The notes beneath the pieces are model-generated. The model saw only the letters and a list, made by a program, of their open reading frames with translations, searched no databases and was not told where the DNA came from. This document shows, one piece after another, positions 19,169-26,987 of a stretch of DNA of 64,000 nucleotides. Source of the DNA: Comamonas odontotermitis (GTDB lineage: Bacteria > Pseudomonadota > Gammaproteobacteria > Burkholderiales > Burkholderiaceae_C); the NCBI RefSeq assembly GCF_020080045.1, contig NZ_CP083451.1, positions 2,356,001 through 2,420,000 on the forward strand. The letters run 5' to 3'. A program made the translations under genes and the position numbers. Within the stretch, counting starts at the first letter, position 1, and every line of letters begins with the position of its first letter.

Positions 19169-19423
19169 AGAATCAGCGAAAGACAATTTGCATGAACGAA
19201 TAATCGCACACTTTCTCGAGTACAGCTACTCTATTCAGCGCGACCAGCTTGTCAGGGCGAAGGGTAAAGGACGACGAGCATTCAAACGACCAGGCAACCG
19301 CTTGCGGGAAAATTCCGCATCAGCGGCGGATGACTGTTGTTGGCCGATCTGCGTCTATCGCATAGTGGCAAAAAAACGTTCAACGCTTAAGCATTCTGTT
19401 GCATTTACTAGGGGACAATACAT
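19169..19423. other. Intergenic gap, nothing recognised
   Basis: Between the hairpin and the next gene I see no supported coding region, repeat or terminator. Confidence 0.3.
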
Positions 19424-19912
19424 TCAACGATTGAACTGGCCCACCGCACGTTGTCCGCAATAGGCCCTAACGTGCCCCGCCTCCAACACTATGGAAAAAT
19501 TCGATTGCTGAAATTCGAACCGCTTCCATGGTATAGCAATACTTCGCTCCTCATCAAATAGATAGAAGTCTGGCAGAGCAATCAGCGAGCAGTCTCCAGG
19601 CAGTCCGCACGGCGCTCCGTGGAGAGAGTCGTCACTTTCGCTAGCTTTTAGAAATCCATCCACTCGCAAAAGTCGAGTGCAGGAAAACTCAAACACAACA
19701 TCTGCACGGACACTCCCTGACTCACCCCAACTTGCCGGCGCATTCACAGGCAACTGCGTGAATTGCCCAAGAATCGCAAGTTGGTCGAACTGTGCACGCC
19801 AAGCATGCGGAGCGAACGTGCTGAGCGGTGGCGGGCTCCCGCAATAGGGACCGAGTACGCCCTTTGGCTCAGTGAGAAGCGAGGTCCATTCAATGGTTGA
19901 TATGGTATGCAT
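19424..19912 (-). CDS. Hypothetical protein, 162 aa
   Basis: I do not recognise this family. The product is soluble, without signal peptide, and beginning MHTISTIEW. It contains strand-like segments (VRADVVFEFSCTRLLRVDGF, CSLIALPDFYLFDEE, FSIVLEAGHVRAYCG) compatible with a small beta-rich domain. I chose this ATG because the upstream extension in the same frame is low complexity and lies over a repeated small-RNA-like element. Codon use looks like that of the host backbone. Immunity-type and other small accessory proteins look like this, but nothing here proves a role. No co-directional neighbour lies close by. Confidence 0.5.
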   Translation of the reverse strand: MHTISTIEWTSLLTEPKGVLGPYCGSPPPLSTFAPHAWRAQFDQLAILGQFTQLPVNAPASWGESGSVRADVVFEFSCTRLLRVDGFLKASESDDSLHGAPCGLPGDCSLIALPDFYLFDEERSIAIPWKRFEFQQSNFSIVLEAGHVRAYCGQRAVGQFNR

Positions 19913-20012
19913 CAAGGTTTGGTAGTTATCGGCATTGTCCTTTGAATTATGACCTCTACCCCGTCTTTGAACGGGTGGTCCCTTCTCACCCCTCCATCCT
20001 ACCGAGTGCGCC

Positions 20013-20126
20013 CCGCCTTGACCCATCTCAAAGCACCCTCCCCACCCTTGCCCTACTATGGACCCTGCCTCTGGGAGCGGAGGCACTATGCTGTAAATGC
20101 TTAGCCCGCTGCACGCGGGCTTTTTT
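20013..20126 (+). ncRNA. Candidate small RNA 1 with rho-independent terminator
   Basis: A non-coding block with the conserved string CCGCCTTGACCCATCTCAAA, a hairpin GCCTC-TGGGAGCG-GAGGC, then TGCTGTAA and a terminator (AGCCCGC-TGCAC-GCGGGCT followed by seven T). The same order and most of the same bases occur at 48.65-48.76 kb, but with a different terminator stem. Conservation of the body with exchange of the terminator stem argues for a transcript rather than a protein. No ORF is supported. Confidence 0.5.
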
Positions 20127-20277
20127 TGCGCAACTCCACCTTGGGCTGCAGCAAGGCAGTCTCCCCAGCTAACATTTGTTTTGATAATAAAAGTTGCTAT
20201 ATTTATTTGTCAGACCTATGATTCCCTGGCTTCTGAGAGGTGAGATGGAGAAGCACATTGGCGCAAACCACGCTACA

Positions 20278-20302
20278 GCCCGCATCATGCGGGCTTTTTT
20301 TC
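20278..20302 (+). terminator. Terminator 2 of a tandem series
   Basis: AGCCCGC-ATCAT-GCGGGCT followed by seven T. No ORF lies between this and the previous terminator 150 bases upstream, so it most likely ends a second short non-coding transcript. Confidence 0.7.
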
Positions 20303-20464
20303 GCCTAACGGTGGCGCAGACGTGACAAACGCAAACCTCAGACACATAGCTTCACGCTACTATTGCTTCAGTGATTCCTGCCGAGTTCGTGCTCTCCTCC
20401 CTCTCTCCCGTAACTTGCACGAGATCCTTGATCCCTCAAGGTCGGCTTTTTATTTGGCGAACTT

Positions 20465-20490
20465 TGCCACCCTCGAGGTGGCATTTTTTT
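20465..20490 (+). terminator. Terminator 3 of a tandem series
   Basis: TGCCACC-CTCG-AGGTGGCA followed by seven T. The stem is almost the same as that of the terminator at 48.74 kb. It follows terminator 2 by about 165 bases without any intervening ORF. Confidence 0.7.
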
Positions 20491-20593
20491 GCCTGTGATG
20501 TAGCATTTCCGCAGTAGGACGGCATGAACGGGCAACTAGATCCTCACATCGAACTGATCCGCAAAAGGTAATTGGGCAAACTTGTATTTGGGT

Positions 20594-21025
20594 ATGCGAA
20601 TGAACTGTGATCGCCGTTTTTTACTATCGATTGCCGCATGGCCCGCATTATCGATTGGCTTGCTTTCCTGTGGCAATCAGCGAAGCACCTCCCCAACAGT
20701 GTCAATTCAAGGCACTGTTCCTTCAGGAGAAGTCCCCTTGGTTGCTGGTGACTCTTTAGCACTGGAGGTGATAGTGAGAGCGCAGGGTTTAAGCGGCCCC
20801 TCTCAAGTTGGAATGGTCATTCAAAGCGCTGACGGAAAAGTACTCGGTGGTTGTGAGCCTATCTCGATCAGCAACGGTGTTCCTACAAGATTAGCCGCAA
20901 CCATTCGCATCCCTGAAACCACCACTGTCCGCGTAATTACTCCGTTGTACCTTGGCAACTCCGACAAGACCGATGTTCTAGACATCCGTAGCTTTAAGGT
21001 TGTCGGTAAGCGCGCAAAAGAATAG
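20594..21025 (+). CDS. Small putative lipoprotein
   Basis: A product of about 143 residues with a type II signal peptide: positive start (MRMNCDRRF), hydrophobic core (LLSIAAWPALSIG) and lipobox LLSC followed by GNQ. After a Ser/Thr-rich linker it forms one beta-sandwich-like domain (DSLALEVIVRAQGLSGPSQV, CEPISISNG, RLAATIRIPETTTVRVITPL). A TTG 12 bases upstream and an ATG 6 bases downstream are alternative starts; I chose the first ATG. The gene lies between the tandem-terminator cluster and a hairpin repeat that is shared with the prophage lysogenic-conversion block. Function unknown; probably envelope-located. Confidence 0.6.
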   Translation: MRMNCDRRFLLSIAAWPALSIGLLSCGNQRSTSPTVSIQGTVPSGEVPLVAGDSLALEVIVRAQGLSGPSQVGMVIQSADGKVLGGCEPISISNGVPTRLAATIRIPETTTVRVITPLYLGNSDKTDVLDIRSFKVVGKRAKE

Positions 21026-21088
21026 ATTACCACTGCAAAGTCATGGTGTGTCACTGACCGCCGTATAGGCTCCGTTCCATGGCGCGTA

Positions 21089-21124
21089 GCCACCACCAGG
21101 CAAAAGAAAACCCGCCGAAGCGGG
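21089..21124. repeat. 36-bp hairpin repeat, copy 1
   Basis: GCCACCACCAGG then CAAAAGAAAACCCGCCGAAG and CGGG: identical except for two bases to a block at 49392-49427. The CCCGC-CGAA-GCGGG part is a stem-loop. In this copy the T-run is lost. Confidence 0.7.
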
Positions 21125-21264
21125 CTTGTCCTAATTCACCACCACCCCTGTCCAGCCCTACTCCTCCTACCCCCCATGCCCAGGCTAGGCTAGGCTTGGT
21201 CATGCTCATCTGCAAGAGCTACCTGCACTCGTGGCGGAGGAAGCTGGTACTGCAAAAAATGAGG

Positions 21265-21300
21265 GCTTGGGCGTAAAAAAGCCCTCCGGAGAGGGCGTTG
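21265..21300 (+). terminator. Possible terminator
   Basis: GCCCTC-CGGA-GAGGGC forms a stable stem-loop, preceded by a run of six A (minus-strand U-run), so it would work best for transcription from the right. Confidence 0.4.
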
Positions 21301-21310
21301 TCTTTGGGAT

Positions 21311-21440
21311 GTTGATTTCGACGCAGAAATGACCCAGTAACCCCCGGGATTTCCGTCCAAACCTGACCCACGTACTAACCCTAACCTGCTGCTTTGTTAA
21401 GCAGCAGGAGACCAGGAGTGATAGCTGATACGGCAGACCT
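21311..21440 (+). mobile_element. IS21-family end remnant
   Basis: Two copies of an IS21-like terminal repeat (GTTGATTTCGACGCAGAAAT then GACCCAG; GATTTCCGTCCAAACC then TGACCCAC) are followed by GCAGCAGGAGACCAGG and AGTGATAG, the sequence that precedes the istA start at 3.0 kb. No istA coding sequence follows. It is the isolated left end of a lost element related to the relic at 2.94 kb. Confidence 0.6.
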
Positions 21441-21819
21441 CAGGGATCGGCAGCGCCTATTCATGAGCCGCGATGGCGAACTTCAGTCCCACTGGCAGCA
21501 CTAATGATCACTTCGGTTGCTCACCTGAAACCGGTCGTTGGGTGGCCGCTAGCGGTGGTGCTTGGCCGGCCGCTATGTGGCCGTGACCGAGAGGTCGGAA
21601 TACCATCGTGAGCAGCAGCAATCGCTGCAGAGCCGAAGTTGGTGCTTTGGGACCTACTTCAGGCTGGCTTGCTGTCACTCAAGGCAGAAATTTCAATGAC
21701 TGATGATGCTCAGTGCAGTCATTGAGTTGAGTCTTCTATCTACAAAACACTAGTCGATTCACTGTGAAATAAAAAAGCACCCTAACAAGTGCTTTCTTCA
21801 GGTTGTAGCATTGAAAGAG
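21441..21819. other. Intergenic region with a degenerate repeat
   Basis: No gene is supported. Bases about 21600-21690 repeat the degenerate GCAGCAATCGCTGCAGAG ... CTTCAGGCTG sequence also present near 17.7 kb, next to GC-rich imperfect palindromes (GGTGGCCGCTAGCGG, GGCCGGCCGC). Confidence 0.4.
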
Positions 21820-24249
21820 TCAATCAACTCGCTCAGGTTCGCCAATGCTTTTCAAGAGAGCGTTGTATTGCACCTTATCTGATGCATAGATCTTGTCCAA
21901 GACAAAGTTGGCAACTTTGGCAATCTCAGGAATTTCAACAGGCTTGAAGCCTCTGTCTGGAACTTCCTCCAAGTGCGAGAACTCGTTGCTAAGGCGATTG
22001 ACGAGGGCAATGGCTATGTCCTCCTCGTCACCGAAGAACTTCTTGACCCGTTCAAAGGGTTCGCCTTTGTTGTCGTGGTATGGGAACTTAAAGAACAAGA
22101 AGGCCTCTAGGAATTTGCGCAGATTATTGCCAAAACCAAAGAATGGCTCGTGGTTCTCTGCTGCGGCTGCTTGGTCCTTGCACTTATAGATTTGGTGGAA
22201 GAGGTAGTGAAATTCGGTGGTGTAGTCTTTGAGGTAAGACGGCATCAACATAATGTTGCTTGAGCCACCGTTTCGTTCAATCATGAAGTATTCATGATCG
22301 CTGACACTCTTTGCCTTCCCACCATCTGCTGCTGGTACTTTCTTCGACGGAATGGAAAGACGCTTGAGATACTTCAGAAAGTCCAAATTGTGCGTGGATA
22401 TAAACAATTGCTTGTAGCGGTACGCATTTGGGCAATTTGGCTTCTTCACTGGTCTGGTTATCAAGCTTTCAATCAAACTAAACATAAAGAAGATGTGATT
22501 GCCATCCAAGCTTGAAATCGGATCGTCAATGTAGATGATTAATTCTTTGCCTTTGCTCTCTGGAGCTTCAAGCTTGGCCATGAAGTAGCAGAATGCGATG
22601 AGGCTGCATTCGCCTTCAGAAAGGTTGTAAGCAGCGTTGCCGCCTCGCGTGATCTCAAACTTGACTGAGGCTTTGTCTGCGTCGTCACGGGCTTCTAGTT
22701 TGATACCGTCATGGCCGAAGAAATTGTTGAGCAATTCATTGACTCGTATTGCCCCTTTTCGCTCATCCTTTTGTTTAGCCCTCAATACTTGGATCTCAGC
22801 CTCGGCTTCACGAATCTCTTTTTCTGCATCGGTGAAGACCGTGCTTGCGGTGTCAGCGGTGGTCTTAAGTGTGGCGATCCGGCTAAGCTCCTTGTCATAG
22901 GTTATGGCCTCAGCAAAGGCGAACACATCAGCCAATCGAAGCGACTCTGTGGCACTGGTTTTGTCTTTTTCCAACGTGGCAGTCTTGCTGTTGCTTGTGC
23001 CGATCAGTGCGTTTATGTCGGCAACGTGCTTTGCGATTTCCTTGGGGTCATGGGAAGGAGTCTTGAGAGCAGTGAGCTGGAACAGGTTGTTCTTCCGAGT
23101 CTCAAGCGACTTCTTCAGTGCCTCCAGATCTTTTTTGTAGACGGCTAGCGCTTCGGACAGAGCTTTGCTACTGGTTTCAAACGCTGTGCGCTCGACAGCG
23201 TAGAACTGAGAACCCGTGAAAGTGTTGAGTCCCGCGACGGTGTCAATTTCGGTCGTCACTGCCGTGATTGCCGCATCCAAGGCCGTTTCCAGATCCCCAG
23301 ACTCCTTGCTGAAATGCTCATCGAGCACCTGCCAAATGTCGTGCGGCAGATCCTGTCGGCAGAAGGCACATGTATCGCGCTTCTCGCGGTGGTGCCCCAT
23401 ACCCTGCTTGACCCAAAGTTGCAAGGCGCTGTCTTTGAGCAGTTCCTCAACGGCCTTGCTAGGCGTGATCGTCTTGGACAGTAACGGTTCGGCTATGGCG
23501 GTCAAGGACTCCAACTTGAGAGCGACAACCAGAGTCTCTGTGATGTCGGGTAACGCTTCCTGCTTGAGCAGCTTGATCCGACCTGCTTGTTCTTCGGTCG
23601 TGAGAGCGACGAAGCCTGGCTTGCTGATCGTGGCGATGTCACGTCTGATGTGTTCGATGTTGTAGACGGGGCTGCGGAAGTTCGGGTTCTTCTTGATTTT
23701 CTCCGCGGCATGTGAGCGTAGCTTGTCGTCCAACTCATTGGACGCTGAGATGTGGGCAGACTTGGCGCGGTCGCGCTCTTTCTTTTTGGCTTCCAGATCA
23801 AACCGAAGCCCTGCCTTGCCTTCCATGCTGCCAAGCTTGGCTTCAATTGCAGCGATGGCGTCGTCAATCTCTTTGTTCTGCTCACCGACGATAGCAAAGG
23901 TCTTAATCACTCCACTGGCGTCCTGATTGACCAGAAAGCTGAGGTTGTCGGTTACGAAGTCGCGGTTGTAGACACGCACGTCGTAGTTGTGGGCCAGCAA
24001 GTCAGTATGGGCGACAGCACCATTGTCGCCTGTCAGGGTGAAGGCCGAACCGACATAGTTGGGGGGAAGTTTGCGAGTCTCCAGCGAACGGAAGACCCGC
24101 GAAAGAGTGGTCTTTCCAGAGTAGTTACGCCCGTACAGCACGTTAAGGCGCTTGAAATACTGGGTCGTCTTGCCTCTGTCCTTGACCGTTTTTTTCCAGT
24201 CCAAAGCTTGGAAGCTGCCAAAGCTGGCTATGTCTACCTGATTGATCAC
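21820..24249 (-). CDS. RloC/PrrC-like AAA ATPase with zinc hook and HEPN-type C-terminus
   Basis: An 809-residue protein of the AAA_13 (RloC/PrrC) kind. Walker A is GRNYSGKT (residues 40-48). Long helical coiled-coil arms surround a CAFCRQDLP zinc-hook CxxC around residue 290. A second coiled coil precedes the ABC signature NLSEGECSLIAFCY and Walker B LIIYIDDPISSLDGNH. The C-terminus has RKFLE (Arg711, Glu715) and RLSNEFSH (Arg752-His759, an RX6H HEPN ribonuclease motif). RloC and PrrC are anticodon nucleases that cleave tRNA wobble positions on DNA damage or phage infection; the R-x3-E plus later His resembles the PrrC triad, although the spacing to His is longer here. I infer a tRNA- or RNA-targeting abortive-infection nuclease. 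It is transcribed towards a PLD nuclease-free gap and follows the PLD gene in the same direction. Confidence 0.82.
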   Translation of the reverse strand: MINQVDIASFGSFQALDWKKTVKDRGKTTQYFKRLNVLYGRNYSGKTTLSRVFRSLETRKLPPNYVGSAFTLTGDNGAVAHTDLLAHNYDVRVYNRDFVTDNLSFLVNQDASGVIKTFAIVGEQNKEIDDAIAAIEAKLGSMEGKAGLRFDLEAKKKERDRAKSAHISASNELDDKLRSHAAEKIKKNPNFRSPVYNIEHIRRDIATISKPGFVALTTEEQAGRIKLLKQEALPDITETLVVALKLESLTAIAEPLLSKTITPSKAVEELLKDSALQLWVKQGMGHHREKRDTCAFCRQDLPHDIWQVLDEHFSKESGDLETALDAAITAVTTEIDTVAGLNTFTGSQFYAVERTAFETSSKALSEALAVYKKDLEALKKSLETRKNNLFQLTALKTPSHDPKEIAKHVADINALIGTSNSKTATLEKDKTSATESLRLADVFAFAEAITYDKELSRIATLKTTADTASTVFTDAEKEIREAEAEIQVLRAKQKDERKGAIRVNELLNNFFGHDGIKLEARDDADKASVKFEITRGGNAAYNLSEGECSLIAFCYFMAKLEAPESKGKELIIYIDDPISSLDGNHIFFMFSLIESLITRPVKKPNCPNAYRYKQLFISTHNLDFLKYLKRLSIPSKKVPAADGGKAKSVSDHEYFMIERNGGSSNIMLMPSYLKDYTTEFHYLFHQIYKCKDQAAAAENHEPFFGFGNNLRKFLEAFLFFKFPYHDNKGEPFERVKKFFGDEEDIAIALVNRLSNEFSHLEEVPDRGFKPVEIPEIAKVANFVLDKIYASDKVQYNALLKSIGEPERVD

Positions 24250-24556
24250 CGACTCAGTCCCCCTATAGTGGCACGCAGGCTGCTTGCAACGAAATGTATT
24301 CTCAGTCTACTAGGCGTTCCGCTGGTGGTCTAGGGTCTATTCACGTAGATCGTGCCAGTCTTCAAAGCTGAATCGAATTGAGTTTCCTCGAGAGACTGTG
24401 GCTTGACTGAACTAATTTATTTATTGTGGATGACTGCTGTTTTGGAAAGAGCAGTCATTCATGTTGTGAACTCGACAGGCAGCAACCGCTGCAAAGAAGA
24501 ATTAGCCGACAAGGCGGCCTGCAGCCGTTCTCCATAGCGATCGAAGAGCTGCGAAC
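24250..24556. other. Gap between PLD nuclease and RloC-like gene
   Basis: About 300 bases without a gene. It includes GGCAGCAACCGCTGCAAAG, a weak relative of the dispersed repeat at 17.7 and 21.6 kb, and a GACTGCTGTTTT / AAAGAGCAGTC inverted repeat just before it. Confidence 0.4.
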
Positions 24557-25825
24557 TCAAGAGATCTGTCGAACTTTAGATCCGAAGAATCGCAGAATTT
24601 TAGTGGTGCGACCATTGATAACAGGGAGCGCTTCCTTGTTGCGCCATCCAATGAGTTCCTGGACATTAGATTGTCCGAACTCGACGAGTTTGTAGTCCTC
24701 GTTGTAGATCATATTTGCCATACGCTCGATCACATCGCCCTCTCCAAATACCAGGTAGGCAAGGGATTTGCGGACTCGTTCAGAGTTGTTCGCCGCCAGA
24801 AATGCCTTCTTCCATGTTGGCATGCCGCCATCGAAGAATCTGAGCCGATCATGAAAGGAGTGGCACGTGCATAGGGCGTCAAAAAGTTCGTCGTCGCTCG
24901 CCTCAATCACAGCATCGCGAGACCCAAACACACGCATTAACCTAGGGTAATTCTCGCTGACAATCTTGCCCTCAAAATGGGGGGACTTGCGCGCCGCCCA
25001 ATGTTTCACCAAATCGGCAATAAAGGCTATCTGCTCGGATTCGGTCCTGAACGGTCCTGCTGCCCACGATTCGCCGGTCGCTTGAGTGTCGCGCACGAAG
25101 CTAATAAACGAGTCGATTTCGAGCCTCAACGGAATGTCTTGCTCGCTTGCTTTCCGGTATCCCGTTGCCTCATAGGCGCGGCGCACAATTGAAAATGCGC
25201 TAACAGCCTCCTGGTAGGTCCTCCGGTAGTTCGCTAGGAACAGGGATTGCTTGCTACGTATCTTCTCGCCGCGCTGGATGTTAGCGGGTGCAGTGTCCCC
25301 AAGCTGCCGAGCTATCTCATGCGAGAGCTTTTCCGCAGCATTCTCGTGCACTTCGAATTTTTTGTAAGCGACTTCATAGGTTTGTAGCATCGCCTCCGTA
25401 GGAACGTCTGCGCCATCCCAGTAGTTTTGGAAAATACTGGCGAGCTCGGTGAAACGCTCATCGTCGCCCGAAATTCCGACCATCACCTCTTGATTCGAGG
25501 TGATCGCCGAATGCGTGAGGTTGGCGGATCCCACTAGCGCGACCTCATCGCCAAAGATATAAAGTTTGGGGTGGAAACTCGTAGAGGTGTAGACCCGCAG
25601 ATCCACCTTTCGGCGCACCGCCTCTATCGCCGATGGACTCGTAGGAAACCCGAGCCTAACAACCAATCGAACCTTACAACCCTTATCGACTAGGCGATTT
25701 ACGACCGCGGCTTCAGTGAAAAACGCTACGGCGACAAAGACCTCGCTATCCTTGACAGCTCTCCGCTCGAGCTCATTGATAACGAAGTCGCGGCGCTGAG
25801 TCCTGTTAGCAAATACATTTAACAT
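24557..25825 (-). CDS. Phospholipase D-like family nuclease/helper protein
   Basis: A 422-residue cytosolic protein with a single PLD-like domain in its N-terminal 150 residues: FVAVAFFTEAAVV (first strand/helix of the fold), VRLVVRLG, and the HKD-type motif STSFHPKLYIFGDEVALVGS followed by ANLTHSA (His85, Lys87, Ser100, Asn102). The form with 'HxKLYxF...GSANLT' is that of restriction-type PLD nucleases (BfiI-like) rather than of lipases. The C-terminal two-thirds are helical and unrecognised, possibly DNA- or partner-binding (RTESEQIAFIADLVKHWAAR, RLMRVFGSRDAVIEASDDEL). With a single motif, the active form would be a dimer. It lies upstream of, and co-directional with, the RloC-like ATPase, which supports a defence context. 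Confidence 0.8.
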   Translation of the reverse strand: MLNVFANRTQRRDFVINELERRAVKDSEVFVAVAFFTEAAVVNRLVDKGCKVRLVVRLGFPTSPSAIEAVRRKVDLRVYTSTSFHPKLYIFGDEVALVGSANLTHSAITSNQEVMVGISGDDERFTELASIFQNYWDGADVPTEAMLQTYEVAYKKFEVHENAAEKLSHEIARQLGDTAPANIQRGEKIRSKQSLFLANYRRTYQEAVSAFSIVRRAYEATGYRKASEQDIPLRLEIDSFISFVRDTQATGESWAAGPFRTESEQIAFIADLVKHWAARKSPHFEGKIVSENYPRLMRVFGSRDAVIEASDDELFDALCTCHSFHDRLRFFDGGMPTWKKAFLAANNSERVRKSLAYLVFGEGDVIERMANMIYNEDYKLVEFGQSNVQELIGWRNKEALPVINGRTTKILRFFGSKVRQIS

Positions 25826-26742
25826 AGCCTCCTACCCCATAATCGAATAGTTCTATACGACGCGCCAGCGCCAAAATGCACCACAAATATCGTCAGCATG
25901 GGGCCTCAAGTATGGCGACCGATGCTGACTCAGCTGCCCTCTTATTGCAAGTTTCCATAGTACAAGAAGAGAGAGGTGAGGATGGCTGTTGGCGGTCAAT
26001 CGCAGATGAGATCAGCGGGCATAGTCATTGACCGCACTATGCGCCGACGCCGTACGTCGGTTTGTGGAGACATGCAGCCATCTTTATACCTTCCCATTGA
26101 GGCAAGTGCTCCTAGATTTACGGTTTGGGACGTGCATGGCGCATCAGTACTGCACCAACATGTAGTAAGGGGCGCGATGCCGCTCACAGCGGAAGCTGGG
26201 CAGCGGAAGCTGGGCAGCGGATGCCGAAGGACTGCAACCGCTGTATAGCGGCCACAAAGGGCGGATTGCCTATGAGCCGTTTACCCACTTTCATGAAGCC
26301 CAGCAGCGTGACCATACAATTTGAGATTGCCGACCACACGCGCCGGAAACAATGATCACGAGTAGCTATATTTCGCAAACGGCTGGTAGCTCAAATGTGC
26401 AATAGCACGAGCACGCCATGGAGATGATCAACTGGGACTTGGGGCAATCCCCCTCCCTGCTCCACACGGTAGGGGGGTCGGATTTCTCCCTTGAAGCGAT
26501 AGCAAATGTCTTTATGCATTCGGCCAGCGATCTCTCCATCAACCTCGCCCTGCATCCACACCTACCTATGCACTGAAGCGAAGTCGCTTGTGCACTAGAC
26601 CGACGTTGATCACCATACAAAGCAAGCTGATGAACGACAGCACTGGCTATGCCGCTCTCATGTGCAAGCGATCTCCTGAGCACAAGATCAAAATAGAGCG
26701 TATTGAAACAAGTTGCCTACAAATTGCCTACAGGTTCACCAA
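25826..26742. other. Long gene-free interval left of the prophage
   Basis: More than 900 bases without a supported gene. It includes 2.5 tandem copies of a 14-bp unit GCAGCGGAAGCTGG at about 26187-26222 and a sequence GACTGCAACCGCTGTATAGC that resembles the dispersed repeats further left. The ORFs across it lack family similarity and plausible starts. Confidence 0.45.
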
Positions 26743-26780
26743 AAACAAAAACCATGCTACAAATAATGCAGCATGGTTTC
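26743..26780 (-). terminator. Terminator of the host tRNA-Lys transcript
   Basis: On the minus strand AAACCATGCT pairs with AGCATGGTTT around a short AT loop and is followed by TTTGTTTTT. It lies 12 bases past the CCA end of the tRNA fragment, the natural place for a tRNA terminator, and so shows that sequence to the left is the original chromosomal downstream flank. Confidence 0.7.
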
Positions 26781-26791
26781 ATTGTATCTCT

Positions 26792-26836
26792 TGGTGGGTC
26801 CTGCGAGATTCGAACTCGCGACCAACGGATTAAAAG
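26792..26836 (-). repeat. Prophage attachment site: 3' end copy of tRNA-Lys
   Basis: The minus strand reads CTTTTAATCCGTTGGTCGCG then AGTTCGAATCTCGCAGGACC and CACCA: the anticodon 3' side (loop CTTTTAA for anticodon UUU), variable loop, T-arm, acceptor 3' strand and encoded CCA of tRNA-Lys. The D-arm and 5' acceptor strand are absent, so it is not a functional tRNA. Integrases of the tyrosine family that use tRNA 3' ends leave exactly such a displaced fragment at the end distal to the intact tRNA. The orientation means the element lies to the right, with the complete tRNA-Lys expected at its far end beyond the window. Confidence 0.85.
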
Positions 26837-26880
26837 GCCACTGAGATATCTAAATAATTCAACGCCTTAGCTTTAAATTA

Positions 26881-26952
26881 GTTCCGCAAATATTGCGCCA
26901 AAAGCACACGTAACCTCATGATTCTCAATGCACCTGAACTGCTTTGCGGAAC
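26881..26952. repeat. Inverted repeat at the prophage left end
   Basis: GTTCCGCAAA and its exact reverse complement TTTGCGGAAC are separated by 52 bases, just inside the attachment fragment. The position fits integrase or excisionase arm sites, but this is inferred. Confidence 0.5.
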
Positions 26953-26987
26953 AGATTTGCCGTGTGTTATGACATGGATTATTGTTC

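Noticed and set aside
20013..26791. A second integrated element to the left using the same tRNA fragment
   Set aside because: If the element were to the left, the fragment would continue into the tRNA 5' half on its right side; it does not, and the tRNA terminator lies on the left.
26588..26833. Plus-strand ORF ending WWVLRDSNSRPTD
   Set aside because: The typical translation of a reverse tRNA 3' end; not a protein.
26792..26900. A complete tRNA-Lys gene
   Set aside because: Only the 3' half is present; bases to the right do not provide D-arm or 5' acceptor strand.
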